Source: Dactylonectria macrodidyma (taxonomy: Eukaryota; Ascomycota; Sordariomycetes; Hypocreales; Nectriaceae). From it: a stretch of 64,000 nt of DNA. The notes beneath the pieces were generated by a model. That model did no database searches. It saw nothing but the letters and a program-made list of their open reading frames with translations, and had not been told where the DNA came from. Each line of letters starts with the position of its first letter. The stretch's first letter is position 1. Positions 13,946-24,956 of this stretch are shown here, one piece after another. The DNA is taken from NCBI GenBank assembly GCA_020744425.1, contig JAGMUV010000007.1, positions 1,736,001 through 1,800,000 of the forward strand, read 5' to 3'. The position numbers and the translations under genes are program-made.

Positions 13946-16900
13946 ATGGATCCAGTACCTCCCGACAGTAAACGGCCTCGCCTTTCTTCTTGGCCGGCCG
14001 GCGCACCACAACAAGGCGTATCGCTTCCGCATCCTCATACTCATCACCCTCAGTCGAACCAGCTGCCGCCGCCGCCGCCGCCGCCTCCCGGGTCTCTGCA
14101 CCATCCCGCCCCGAACCCGTATCCGCATTACCCTCCTCGACCCGTCGAACACGCCTCTGCGCCTCCGACGCCGTCTCCCGCATCCGCTCCTCCGCCGCAC
14201 CCAGAAGCTGACCGTCGCCATCATGAGCCTGAGCCATATGCTCACATGCAAGACCACTACCGGCAGCAGCAGCACCCGCAGTCGCAGCAGCACCCGCAGT
14301 CGCACCACCAGCAGCAACAGCAACAACAACCTCCACCACCACCGCCTCAGCACCCGCATTCCCACCAGCCCCCTCCTTCCCCGGCGCATCCACCTTACCA
14401 ACCGTACCCTTCTCGGGACCCTCCCATAAAGCGGGATCCCTCAGAAGACCAGCGCCGGCCGAACTCGACAGGCCATGCGCCTGGGCCTGAAGGCTTGCCG
14501 TCGACGCCCCATCTCGCGCATCCTCCTCCCCCTCCAGGCCCTTACCAGGATAACCAACCGCGACACATGAGTTACGAAAACGCGCCCTCGATGCCCCCGA
14601 CTCCGGGTGGCTATCGAGCTCCTAGTTACCCCCCTCCCACACCCGTATCTCATCAGCCTTCTTATGAACAGCATGGCGGATATTCAAACCACGAGACATT
14701 CTATGGCATCTACCCTTCATCATCATCAGCGCCAAAGAAGAAGAACACCCGCGCATCTCAGGTTAGAAACCACTGACGTAAATCACGGAAACAGAGTTGA
14801 CCATAGATGCAGGCTTGCGACAGCTGTCGACAGCTTAAAGCGAAATGCGACGAAACGAAGCCGTGTAAGACGTGCAAGGAAAAGGGCGTGGAATGCAAAT
14901 ACAGAGATCCGGTGCCAAAAGCGTAGGCCTCTTGAATCCGTCAAACGATATTTTCCATCTCACTAACACGCTAGATCCAGCACCGACAAAGCACAAGCCG
15001 ACATCCTTGACGGCTTGACAGCCGTCCAAAGCACCTTGTCGACCATCATAAACCACCTCGGACGGTTTGATCAGAGGCTGGTCAAGATGGAGTCGCTATT
15101 GCCCAACAACATCAACAACACCAACAACAACAAGAATGGCACTCCCGTAGAGCTAAAACACGAACCTGTAGCGGAAGAGGAGTTTAAACGCGATCCACCG
15201 TCGCCTTACGTCTCCAACGGCACTTCTGGCGGCGAAGCCTACTATCCCAATGAAGCACCGAGAGACCATCCCTCTTCCGATCATGCGCCGCTACGAATGA
15301 TGGCCGAGGACGAGATGGAGGTTGAGCCGGGCCCACCAGTTCCTCCCGGAGAGCCTGCTATCCCGATCAACCACACGACCCTTGCAGGCTTGCTTCTGGA
15401 CTGGCCAGGGATCCGCGAGCTAACAAAGCACCTGCTGGAACGGGAAGGGATTCGATTTATCAGCGAATATCCAATTAGCCAGGAACAGAACAGAGGCGTG
15501 CTGATTGTCTACGGTCGCGGTGAAGACTCTCACCCATCACGGCATATTCGAGAACCGACCGACCACGGAACGCTTGACATGGCCGACGATTCATCCGACA
15601 TGGCGTCGCCATCGCCTGCCGCTGATTGGGGCCAGCTCGGTGGCCTTAGTCCTCCCGACCAAGTCGAGTACAAAGGCGGTGTTTTGGGAGTTGATGGCAA
15701 CCCCGACTTTTCGGAAGCGAAAGTATGGTTATACGTGGAAAGCTTCAAGGAACACATTCTGAATATGCACCCCATCATTCAGCCCAAGTTCCTTGATGAC
15801 TGGGTCCGCCATTTCTTGGATACCCTCCCTGCGTCGCATCCAAGATCATCCAAGCCACAAACCTCGAAGCCTGCCTTCGCTGTTGGTGGGGGCTCGCAGA
15901 CTCCCGAGACTACAGGCGCTAAGAGGAAGCGATCACCACAACCTGACGGATCCGAACCCGCCACTCCCGCCCCGCCTCGGGCTGGTCGACCAGATCGATC
16001 AATTCACAGCGCATTGGTCCTCACTGTGCTCGCCCTGGGCAAGATATGTCTGTTTCGAGAAAACGTGCCCGATGTTGTGCATTCGTCGGACCCCATGCCC
16101 CATGGCAGCCCCATTACTCGTAATGGAGGTGTGCCCCCCTCGCCTACCCAAGGCTCTCCTCCAGCATTTTCGTCTCATTCTCACTCTTCTGGACTGCCGT
16201 CACCAAAGGAACAGGAACGAGGGATCCACAGTCGGCGCTCTTCGATCCATGGAGTGGGAGGCTTGCGTTCTGGGTATAGTCTCAAGAAGAACTATGAGGT
16301 GATTCCTGGTCTGGAGTACTTTGCGTACGCCACCGACATTCTTGGCAACCACACTGGCGCCTACAACAATATGAAGAATGTCTATGTCAACATCTTTGCT
16401 GGCCTGTATCACGGCCAGCTAGGAAGGCCGATGGAGAGCTTCGCCTTCATTCACAAGGCCAGTCACAAGTTGCAGGTCATCATGAGACCGTAAGTCTTTT
16501 CAAAATGCTGTTGACCCTTGGACTTGCCATTAACCATTTCCTTAGGAGCCTGGACAAGTTACGTCGAATTAAGCAAAACGCCGAGTTCATACAAGAGACA
16601 AAGTACAACCAGTTGGCCTTGACGTTCTGGACTTGCTTGCAGCTTGAGAGGTAATTTCCCAGACTAAAGTCCTGGGTTCAAAGTACTGACTTGAACAGCG
16701 ATCTCATCGCAGAGCTTCAACTCCCGCCCTCTGGGCTCTTGTCATACGAGGACGACATGCCGCATCCGAATATGAGTCTCCTCGAAGGCTACAACCAGCG
16801 AGTTTTGGATAGTTACCCCGGACAACTTTATCTTCGAACACATCTTAATAGCATCCACCGGATGTTTTACGCTCCCCAGGATCCGGATAAGGTGCCTCCG

Positions 16901-17749
16901 AAAGATCAGTTCAGAAACGTTAGCGTCGTGTCTGATGCTGTTTCGGGGATGCATTGGGTAGCGCCCAGCTTCGCCTTCCGAGAAGACGATCCGCCAGCAG
17001 ATGACATCCTGGCTGCGAGACTGCGAGCCAAGTACTGGGGGGCGCAGGTGATCACATACAGGCCCTTTGTCCGCCAGATCCTCCAGTTCTCGCACTCAGT
17101 CAAGAACCATCCTTCTAGTCCCAACTTCCCCACAGTGACGTCTGAGTTCCGTCAAGACGTCATCGCTCCTGTGATTCACCCCGGAACGAGAACGCATGGC
17201 GATATCGATCCTAAGGTTGTGGAGCTGGCGAAGAAGGGACTCAAGGCTTTAATTGAGAGCACTCGGGCTTTCCATGGACTTGGCATAGAGCGACCAATCA
17301 TTACCAACGTCTTTGGTACGGCACATGCGTAAGTGATGAATCCTCGAATCCTAAAGTTATAAGACTAACCGTCTCCTAGCCAATGGGGAAATCTGTTGGT
17401 TCTTTCAGCTGCCTTCAAGGACCCTGTCCTCCATTCGTATGTCAACGAGGAGTTGCTGCGGTCACTCTTCCAACGGACCATCCTTTTCTTGCGACAGTCG
17501 GCAACAGCGACGAGCTCCCTGAGGATCGACATGCACATCCTAGAAGGCTTGCAGAGAGACCTCTTTCAGAACCCTGATCCGAGGGCCAATTCAAGCTTCT
17601 CGAGCGGTAGCACCAGCGCGCCTCCTGGATACCACACCCCGAGGCCGTCGACAATGGCTGCACCGCCGCAGGTGCCTCATTCAACCCACGATCAGATGCT
17701 AGCACGACCAATGCCCCATCATTTGCAGATGGCTCCACATGGGCCTTGA
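13946..17749 (+). CDS. Zn2Cys6 fungal-specific transcription factor
   Basis: A nuclear DNA-binding regulator of about 1181 residues. I read six exons: 13946-14761, 14813-14922, 14975-16489, 16546-16650, 16699-17328 and 17380-17749; they sum to an exact codon number. Residues 1-265 are low-complexity P/H/Q-rich, followed by a basic KKKNTR stretch (likely nuclear localisation). Exon 2 is essentially the zinc cluster, starting ACDSCRQLKAKCDE with spacing C-x2-C-x6-C-x5-C-x2-C-x6-C. A short linker that may form a coiled coil follows (QSTLSTIINHLGRF). The middle and C-terminal parts resemble the fungal-specific transcription factor domain (WLYVESFKEHI, YFAYATDILGNH, RPFVRQIL). The start is the first ATG before the P/H/Q-rich region. 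An alternative acceptor six bases upstream in intron 1 would add Met-Gln. The target pathway is not recognisable. Confidence 0.85.
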
Positions 17750-19904
17750 GAAATTCGGTCCACTTCAGCAATAACAATATTCATACGCAACCGCAATCGG
17801 TTGCTTCAGGCGTTGAGGAATTTCCTTTTAATCATGAAAACGGCGTTTGGAAAATGGTTTAACCAGAAACCAACATCATATACAACATTTCTTTATCCCA
17901 GCCAATGTACGGAGAGTTGTGTGGTCCTCGAAAGCACTTTGCGTCACCGAGACCATGAACTCTGAGAATAGAGCAAATATTTCAACTGCGCACATACGAC
18001 ACGAACCCCCCTTTTTTCGGTGTGGCAAACACAATCCGCATTGTCGACTCAGATACAGGACTTCCCGATTTGGTACTAACTGAGCAGGACGCCTGGTCGA
18101 CTCCTGTACCATAAGCGACGGCACGTGGCAGAAGACTATCCTTTCCCCCCGGGTGCGAACCCGACACTCGATCATCTCCATTAGTGCATGTATATAAAAT
18201 CTATGGGTTAGAGGGCTTTTCATTGTTTGGTATCTTGTTATTTGGCTTGCATTGCACATGTTTATTTGTGGGTCGGCTACGGCAGCTTTTGAACAAGATG
18301 GATTCCAGCTTTGTGAGGAGGAACCAAGGAGGAGGCAACAGTCAAGCAGTAGTTCGCCCCATTAGTGGGCAGATGTTGGGAATGATCTAGTGGAGGATTT
18401 TGGACAGCTCAGTGATTTTTTCCTGGGCCATGGGAGGGTTGCGTTCGCCGTTATGTCAACTAGCGGCATAGATGAGAAAATCAAAGAAGTTGCTTAAATC
18501 CTTGCCCTCTTTGCTACCTTTGATGTTATGTCACCTTTGGATACGGATACCAAGTTCTGGATTTGGTGATGAAAAGCAGATCTGAGACAGGCCGATATGG
18601 AGATGTACTATTGGATCCCTCTCGATTGGTGGAATAATGACGTCCAGGGTGCTCGGTGATGGATGTCCGCGAGAATCAGGTTGGCGGAGGAGATTGAAAG
18701 ATGTTCAACGGCCGCGTAATCCCTTGCCCTGCTGCGTCCGGATCCGGTTGTAGGCCCCAATTGCCAGTAACCGAGTGAGCGATGGGATGGGCATGATATG
18801 ATATGATATGATGGATGGCCTCGGAACAAAGGTACTGGGTTGGCTGTATGTACCTTTACCAGGAGCCGTAATGCCCTGTGCTTTCATGCTGGTTCTATTA
18901 CTCGATGCAGCATATTACTTGCCTGTGTGTGTGTGTACGCCCTGTAAGAAGCGTCTGTGTGCATGTGTGCATGCCTGTAAGTGTGTGTATCATGCCTGCA
19001 AGTGTCTGTGTGTCTGTATGCCCGTATGCTTGCATCATGCCTTGAAAGCCCTGTATTTGTCTGATCGTCAGCGGTCTCTGCCACGGCGATCGGCCCCTGT
19101 TCCCTATCAATGACACCACTCACTCTCCTGGCCGGGGCTGCTCCGAGGCCAGTGCTCGGCCATGTGCAGCATCTCCGATGCCAAAACATGACCATGCAAA
19201 CATGGCATGGTTCTGAAAAAGAGACACAAAATCACCTCACCCCAGCCTTCCAGAAGCCTTCTCGGAACGGAGACCAGCGCGAGCATCCTTGTTTGTCCCC
19301 TCGGAGCCGGTTTTCCCTTGCTGGCTGTTGGCTGTTAGGGGGACAGAGCCGAGGGCTGGGCGCATAGTCAATACGTGTCTTGTCTTCGCTGGTAGGTTCA
19401 AGGGCCTAGAGTGTTCGTCTCGGGCACGGTCCCGGGGCCTTGGGAGAAGGTGGTGAGATGAATGGGGAGACTCGGTCTGGCCCTCGGTCTGGCCTCGGGA
19501 GTTGGAGGCGGCAGGTAGTTATGTTGGCGAGAAGCGAGAGGCGGATGTGGGAGTTGGTCATGATGTGATGGTTGATTGGACCATGTGTGGTATATATGGA
19601 GCAGTAACGTTGTGATGTTAGGTGCGGGACGACAAGAGTCGCGTCCGTATTGCTTCATGCAGACGGCGATTTACACTAGGTTTTGGATATCACTCGGCTG
19701 CTTATTTGGCTAGTCCATTAACTTACGGTTAGTTTCAGGGACAAACAGATAGAAGGTCTCATAGGATCAACTGTCGTCACCATACATTAATCCTTGACAC
19801 ATAGATATGTCCGACGATGCTATCCACTTCCCACTAAACCCAACGTAGATCATATGTGCCACTCCTCCCTTCACCTCGACATACCGAATCCAACGCAACA
19901 CACA
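17750..19904. other. Intergenic region, no gene seen
   Basis: This lies between the regulator's stop codon and the minus-strand gene fragment ending at 19905. It holds the regulator's 3' flank, a short ATGATAT tandem near 18796-18812 and a TGTG-rich simple repeat at about 18925-19020. The open frames are short and include repeat translations. No domain, tRNA or transposon end was recognised. Confidence 0.5.
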
Positions 19905-20437
19905 TCAAGCCCACACCTTTCTGAACTTGCACTCGAAGTCCTCCTGCAATATCGTGAAGGCATTCACAACATTGGTCAAGCCTTCTCCCTGCATCTTCTG
20001 CGCCGACGGAGGCCCAGGGAGGGAACTACGCGTGTCAGAAGTATCCGATGCGGCACCAGACTCCGAGTCGTCGCTTCCATCCTCCCAGCTGTCAACTATC
20101 CCGGTCTTGCTCTTCTGCTTCTTCCCTTTCGGCATTTCATCCAACGCCACGGGTTCCGGGGTTTGGGGTGTCATTGTGCCATGACCACTGAGATCCTCAC
20201 ATTCGCTCTCGTCCCATCCATTGCTGTCCTCTTCGAGGCTTTCACCTGAACTGGCGTAGCTCTTCAAACTTGATCCGATGGCTTTGAGGGTCAGAGAAAA
20301 GTCTTTCAAGATGAACCATACATCGCCGCCTTTGATGTGATTATCTCGTACTAGGACCTCCATGCTGCCGTGATTGTAGAAGTCATAAAGAAACGCGTTG
20401 AGCTCAGTCTTTGTATCATCTGGGCCCTGCAGTCTGT
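19905..20437 (-). CDS. Unrecognised protein, 3' exon of a spliced gene
   Basis: A coherent minus-strand exon ends at the stop codon at 19905. The open frame has an ATG at 20363 (152 residues), but the reading frame continues upstream in the same sense through a segment reading TKTELNAFLYDFYNHGS to a good 3' splice site near 20437 (a GCTTAAAC branch-like site and CACAG). So the ATG at 20363 is probably internal and at least one 5' exon lies upstream. A candidate first exon with an ATG near 20732 is possible but I could not join it in frame with confidence. The C-terminal part is acidic and serine-rich (WDESECED, WEDGSDDSESG), then KMQGEGLTNVVNAFT. I do not recognise the family. Confidence 0.45.
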
Positions 20438-20855
20438 GAGTTTAAGCCATTCACGGCGATTCCGGCAGGCTGATCATCCGAAATCAAACTACTTAGATTA
20501 ATGTGTCTCGATTTTGCATAAATCGCTATCGGATACTGAATTTATTACAGTAAGCTCTGAGACGACATGCATAAAGCATGACTTCCACCTGATAAGATCT
20601 GCCCGACGAAAACATCCCACGAATCCACCAACTAAAGCAAAACATAAAAAGGAAAAGACTCAACCATACTCGCGCCTTTTGCGAGAGTTAGACTTGCTCC
20701 AGAATGAAATAGTCATTGTCATATGCTCCATGGAAGTTAGTTGCGTGCGTTTGGTAATGTGCCCGTGTTGGGAATATGGTAGGGGTCGTTCAATCAGGAT
20801 GTGAGCACCGCTGTCTGTATATGATGTTGTATCTCGAATAAAGCTCGGGAATGTG

Positions 20856-21910
20856 CTAGGCGATCTCGGCCTCGGAAAGGTTGTGCAAGCTTTGAAGATG
20901 GCGTGCGAGGGTCATGATGATGCAAAGACCTTGTCGCAATTGGGCATAGGACATACCATGTTAGTACTGTGGGCAACCGCGTTATGCTTTGCTAGGGCGT
21001 ATGATGTATGGAATACTTCCTGAGATGTACATATATCTCGCGGGCATTTCTTGGAGACAAAATGGGACCTTGGTCCATGTTTCCGCAGGTCCCTCGCTGT
21101 TTTGAAGCGAGCTGGGCACTCGGAGCAGATGAATGTCCGTTCGGCCTGGTCGTTGAGGAAGGCTTCGTATGCAATAACAAACGTGATCTTGCATATCGCG
21201 TGATAGGCTTCCAAAACGCTACGGATGGAGAAGGTGTCGCCGCAACCGAATTTGGCATTTGGATAAGGCCACTGAAACCTGGTTGGCTTATCACGAGAGG
21301 TGTGACTGGTGAATGATGGACCTTTGGTACGCTTGTCGAAGCTCTGGTTGCGGGAAGCTGCGACAACATTGATGCGAGAGAAGGAGTTGGCGAAAGTTGC
21401 TCTATCGGATGACAAAACCATACATATATCTAGCAGAGAATCCTCCGACCCCCAAGCGAGAGTTGTGTAGGCGAGGAGTTGATTATGTGTGGGGTCATCA
21501 GTGTTATTGAATAGCGCATGCTCCAAGCCCTCCAAGGCTGGGTCAATAGGTATGTCGTCATCTGGAACAAGAAGGCCCCCTTCGTCTTCGCCGGTAACTG
21601 CAAGCTGGGCGTTGAAGGTATCGTTCAGATTCAGTCTAGGAGGGCCAACCCCGGCAGAGTGCGAATAGGTCATTCCTGCGGACTCGACAGGGGCAAAGGT
21701 ATAGAGCTCAGACAGCTCCTGGTGCGTGACGCACTCATCGCCGATAGAGGACACGGAGGTTAGTTCAGTCGCATTGTTAGGATTGCAAACAAGAGTCTGC
21801 TGCAGCTCAACATGAGCCTCCTCCATCTCCCACTGTGCATCATCTCCTGCTGAAGAAGGTTCGTCAACAGGGGCCTTTTTATTGGAGATCCGATTGTCCA
21901 GATCATCCAT
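20856..21910 (-). pseudogene. C2H2 zinc-finger protein with a frameshift in the last finger
   Basis: Apparently a single exon. It encodes an acidic N-terminal region of about 230 residues and then a C-terminal zinc-finger array. Finger 1 reads FICSECPARFKTARDLRKH, finger 2 begins CPRDIC and ends in H-x4-H, and finger 3 begins CPMPNCDKVFASS. The frame stops at 20912 inside finger 3. The next frame at once supplies the missing half (MTLARHLQSLH, with the H-x4-H zinc ligands) and stops at 20856. Loss of one base in the ATCATCATG run explains this. It could be a real inactivating or truncating mutation, or a sequencing error. The family is likely a nuclear DNA-binding or regulatory protein; the target is unknown. 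The start is the ATG at 21910. Confidence 0.6.
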
Positions 21911-22151
21911 GTCGGCAAGAAGCTAGGCCTTTCTTCTATTTTTTTTTTGGGAGTTTTGGATCCATGGAGTACTTGATGCAAATCTCACTGATCTCGGCGG
22001 GTGTACGCCTCTTAGCCTCCGATGAGGCGAGTCAGCGAATTCGAATGATTCTTAGAGTATTAATAGTATTCCACTCTCGAGTTGCTGCTGTATATGTATC
22101 AAATTCGCAAGCCTATTAAGAAGAGAATGACGCAACGTCCAGAGTGACTCT

Positions 22152-22615
22152 CTAGACAAGGATCATTTGCGAAAGAGAGTCGGCAATGCGAGACGCAAGT
22201 GTATTATTTACTTCATCATTAACATAAGGGTAATCGCCTGCTATCGACCAATCTGCCACAGGGGTTGTCAACCTTAAAGCGATTGTAGCTGCCCTGAGAA
22301 GGTAAAGTCAGTATATATCTGTTTGACGAGGTGTATGAGAAACGAAAGAATAGGAGCTAACCGAATGGATCTGCGCATGATGTTCATATCCTTATCCAGT
22401 TCTTGAATGAGGAATTCCCTTAGCTTCAGGGAGAGACATGCTTACGTATCTTCAAAGCGCACTTCCTTAAAGTTGTTCGAAGTGAAGAATTCACGGAGCT
22501 GCTTCGAGGCTCAAGATACACTGTCCAAACCCGCAGAATCAGCAAATGATCCTACCGCTTCCAGGATCTCTGGTGGGAGCCTCTCAATATATTGGGATGA
22601 ATTCGATGGCTCCAT
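22152..22615 (-). pseudogene. F-box-like protein relic with two RIP-type stops
   Basis: Starting at the ATG at 22615, the product begins MEPSNSSQYIERLPPEILE, which fits an F-box opening (LPPEIL...VGSFADSAGLDSV). The frame then meets TGA (expected Arg, CGA to TGA) just after DSVS, and TAA (expected Gln) after KEVRFEDT, with coding-like sequence continuing (SKQLREFFTSNNFKEV, then KLREFLIQELDKDMN). A GTTAGC...CTCAG intron near 22370-22315 would join this to a last exon containing TTPVADWSIAGDYPY that ends at the TAG at 22152. F-box proteins recruit substrates to SCF ubiquitin ligases; intact ones are usually much longer. I read this as an inactivated and truncated copy. The F-box call rests on about 30 residues. 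Confidence 0.5.
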
Positions 22616-22754
22616 GCTTGAAGTGTTGTTTTTGTCAGGTTGAGGTTGTGCAATGTCAAGTTGAAGATGTGACTTAAGAAGAGGGGAGATGCGGGTGCTG
22701 CGCTTCAGCCTAGATTGAGCAACTAGGTACAATATGATAAAGCAGAACCTAACG

Positions 22755-22877
22755 ACTCCCATCCATTATTCGAGCACTAAATCTGGACTGTCATCACTCC
22801 CCTCTGCTTACGGTTTCTCACTTTACATACGATTACAGGCATTACTTTCACCCTCTTAAATCGCAATCATGAGTCTG
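22755..22877 (+). repeat. Direct repeat, copy 1: captured promoter plus first three codons
   Basis: This 123-bp segment aligns without gaps to 23510-23632, the promoter, leader and first three codons (ATG AGT CTG) of the nitronate monooxygenase gene. By my hand alignment about 19 positions differ, most of them C/T or A/G transitions. Here the copy is joined directly to the C-terminal half of an aldo/keto reductase. The homology stops exactly after the third codon, which marks a recombination junction. Confidence 0.85.
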
Positions 22878-23309
22878 AAAGAGTTTGCCAACTTGTATAA
22901 CGTGGTTGGCTTCGGCCTGACCATCTTCTCGCGCATGAAGCAAGGAATCCTCTCGGAATAAGTACAAGGACGGTATCCCCGACGACTCGCGATTTGCCAG
23001 ACGCAGGTTGAGTTCATCAATGGCTGGTGGAAGACCACCGGTAAGGAGAAGTGGGATGCCATCATAGAGACCGTCAACAAGCTACAGCCCATCGCCGAGA
23101 AGCTCGGTGTGCCCCAGAACCAGCTCGCGCTCGCCTGGGTGCTCAGCAATAAGAACGTCAGCTGCGCCATCACCGGTGCAAGCAGCGCCGAGCAGGTTTA
23201 CGGGAACGTCGAGGCTGTCGCTCTTATTGATAAGTTGACCCCAGAGATTCTCAACAAGATCGACGAGGTTCTGAACAAGAAGCCTCCGGCCTGGCCCCAA
23301 CGATTCTAA
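22869..23309 (+). pseudogene. Aldo/keto reductase, C-terminal half
   Basis: This resembles the C-terminal half of the voltage-gated K+ channel beta-subunit-like aldo/keto reductases (NADPH-dependent TIM-barrel enzymes). After MSL from the captured promoter come LYNVVGFGLTIFS, MKQGILS, and then KLGVPQNQLALAWVLSN, the NADPH-binding ITGASSAEQVYGNVEA and LTPEILNKIDEVL, ending at 23309. The N-terminal half with the catalytic Asp/Tyr/Lys/His is absent. One extra base near 22960 causes an immediate TAA, and one missing base near 23005 restores the frame, so only a 30-residue peptide can be made from the captured start. The missing N-terminal half is found on the other strand at 46582-47293. Confidence 0.8.
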
Positions 23310-23509
23310 TTGGCCCTCCTTGGCATTGAATGAGATGGAACATAAATAGAAAAAGTGGATTAAAGCAGTATATAGATATTGAATAAATGAGTGTCCTCGG
23401 AGATACTAAAATCGTCATGCAGCAATTGTGCGGAGGTTGGCCGAATATTGTTGGGAAGTCATCATACTGAGTTGGAGTTCTGGGGCTCATGACAAATCAA
23501 AACCGGATA

Positions 23510-23632
23510 ACTCCCATCCATTGCTTGAGCACTAAACCTGAACTGTCATCACTCCTCTCTGCTTACGGTTTTTCATTCTTCAAAACATCACAGACATCAA
23601 TTTCACCCTCTCAAATCGCAACCATGAGTCTG
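23510..23632 (+). repeat. Direct repeat, copy 2: promoter and start of the nitronate monooxygenase gene
   Basis: This is the native copy of the 123-bp repeat. It directly precedes the intact nitronate monooxygenase gene and includes its first three codons. It lies 755 bp downstream of copy 1 in the same orientation and so flanks the aldo/keto reductase half. Confidence 0.85.
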
Positions 23633-24956
23633 CCCAAGCTTCTAAGCCGCTTCCAGTGGGTCAAGTCGCCCCTCATCATCAGTGCGCCTATGGCGGGAGT
23701 TGCTGGTCCTCGTCTTGCGACTGAAGTGAGCAAAGCTGGTGGCCTAGGTACCTCAAATTCAATTCGCAAGTCCTTTGTATGTGAAAAATAAGCTGATGCT
23801 AGGTCAAGGGTTTTTGGGGGCAATCGCCAGCGTCAAGGCTAATGACCCGCAGCTCTCTGCACTCGATGCTGAGCTAGGAGAGGCTCGTGACCTGTATGGA
23901 GATGCCTTACCAGCAAGCCATCCGATACCAATAGGCGCAGGCTTCATCACGAGTGATGCCTCGCTGACTGCATTTGCGGAAACGGCACTGCCCATCCTGG
24001 CAAAGCATCGTCCCGTAGCGGTATGGTTGTTCGCGCCTGATGGTGACCTGAAGCCACACCCAGCTGCCATCAAAGCCATCAAGGCTCTTGACCAGCCTCC
24101 TGTTGTCTTCGTCCAGGTGGGAAATGTGGCCGCAGGAAGAGAGGCTGTCACGGACGGCGCAGATGTGCTTGTGGCGCAGGGTGTTGATGCTGGTGGTCAC
24201 CAATTCCGTCAAGGAACCGGCATAGTAACCCTGGTTCCTGAGCTGAGGAACATGCTTGATGAGGAGTTCAGGGGGAAGAACATAGGTCTTGTGGCTGCTG
24301 GAGGTATTGCCAACGGTAAGGGTGTCGCTGCAGCATTGGCATTGGGTAAGTATTTGAGTTGTAACCCATCCTGGATTGACTACTAATCAATTGCAGGCGC
24401 TGAGGCCGCAGTGATGGGCACGAGGGTGAGTATTTTTTATCCTTATATCTGAACATAGCTGACGAATGTAGTTCACCGTGACCCCCGAATCCAAGTATCC
24501 CCAGTTCAGGAAGGACGCAATTCTCGAAGCCGCTGATGGCGGTCGGACTACGCTCAAGTATATCAACCAGCTTCATGGTTGATTCATCTAACCCCAATAC
24601 TGACGACTGATAGATCGCCATTCAACGACCAAATCAACAAAAGCGCCTTGTGGGGACCGCTCTACGACGGTCGAGCCATCATTGGCTCCATCCATGAGAA
24701 GTTTCTGGCCGGAGCATCGCTTGAAGAGTGCCAGACGAGTCTGAAGGAGGACTACTCTGAGGAAGAAGCCAGTCGCATCACCCGAACCTGGGCGTAAGTT
24801 TCAGTCTTGCAAGGCAATATTACCATTGTAGCTACTGACGTTGACAGGGGAGCTGGAGTTGGACTGGTGAGGGATGCACAGCCAGCGGGGGATATTGTCC
24901 GCGACGTACAGAAGGAAACTGTGGCGACGATTCAGAGCTTGGCTGGCTTAGTATAA
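23624..24956 (+). CDS. Nitronate monooxygenase (2-nitropropane dioxygenase family)
   Basis: An FMN enzyme that oxidatively denitrifies alkyl nitronates. I read six exons: 23624-23747, 23803-24345, 24397-24425, 24472-24557, 24614-24793 and 24848-24956. They sum to 357 codons (356 residues), the usual length for the fungal family. Visible motifs are an N-terminal SPLIISAPMAGVAGPRLA (FMN-barrel start), SKAGGLG, the central QGVDAGGH (with the family's likely catalytic His), VAAGGIANGKG (phosphate binding) and AEAAVMGTR. The frame is intact and every splice site is canonical. The gene follows a degraded copy of its own promoter fused to a reductase fragment. The product is probably cytosolic or mitochondrial; I see no clear targeting peptide. 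Confidence 0.88.

Noticed and set aside
13817..14401. Minus-strand frame of 194 residues inside the regulator
   Set aside because: Antisense shadow of the P/H/Q-rich exon 1; the plus-strand gene has canonical introns and a zinc cluster.
18140..18165. tRNA-like GGTTCGCACCC on the minus strand
   Set aside because: No matching T-stem, anticodon arm or acceptor pairing found around it.
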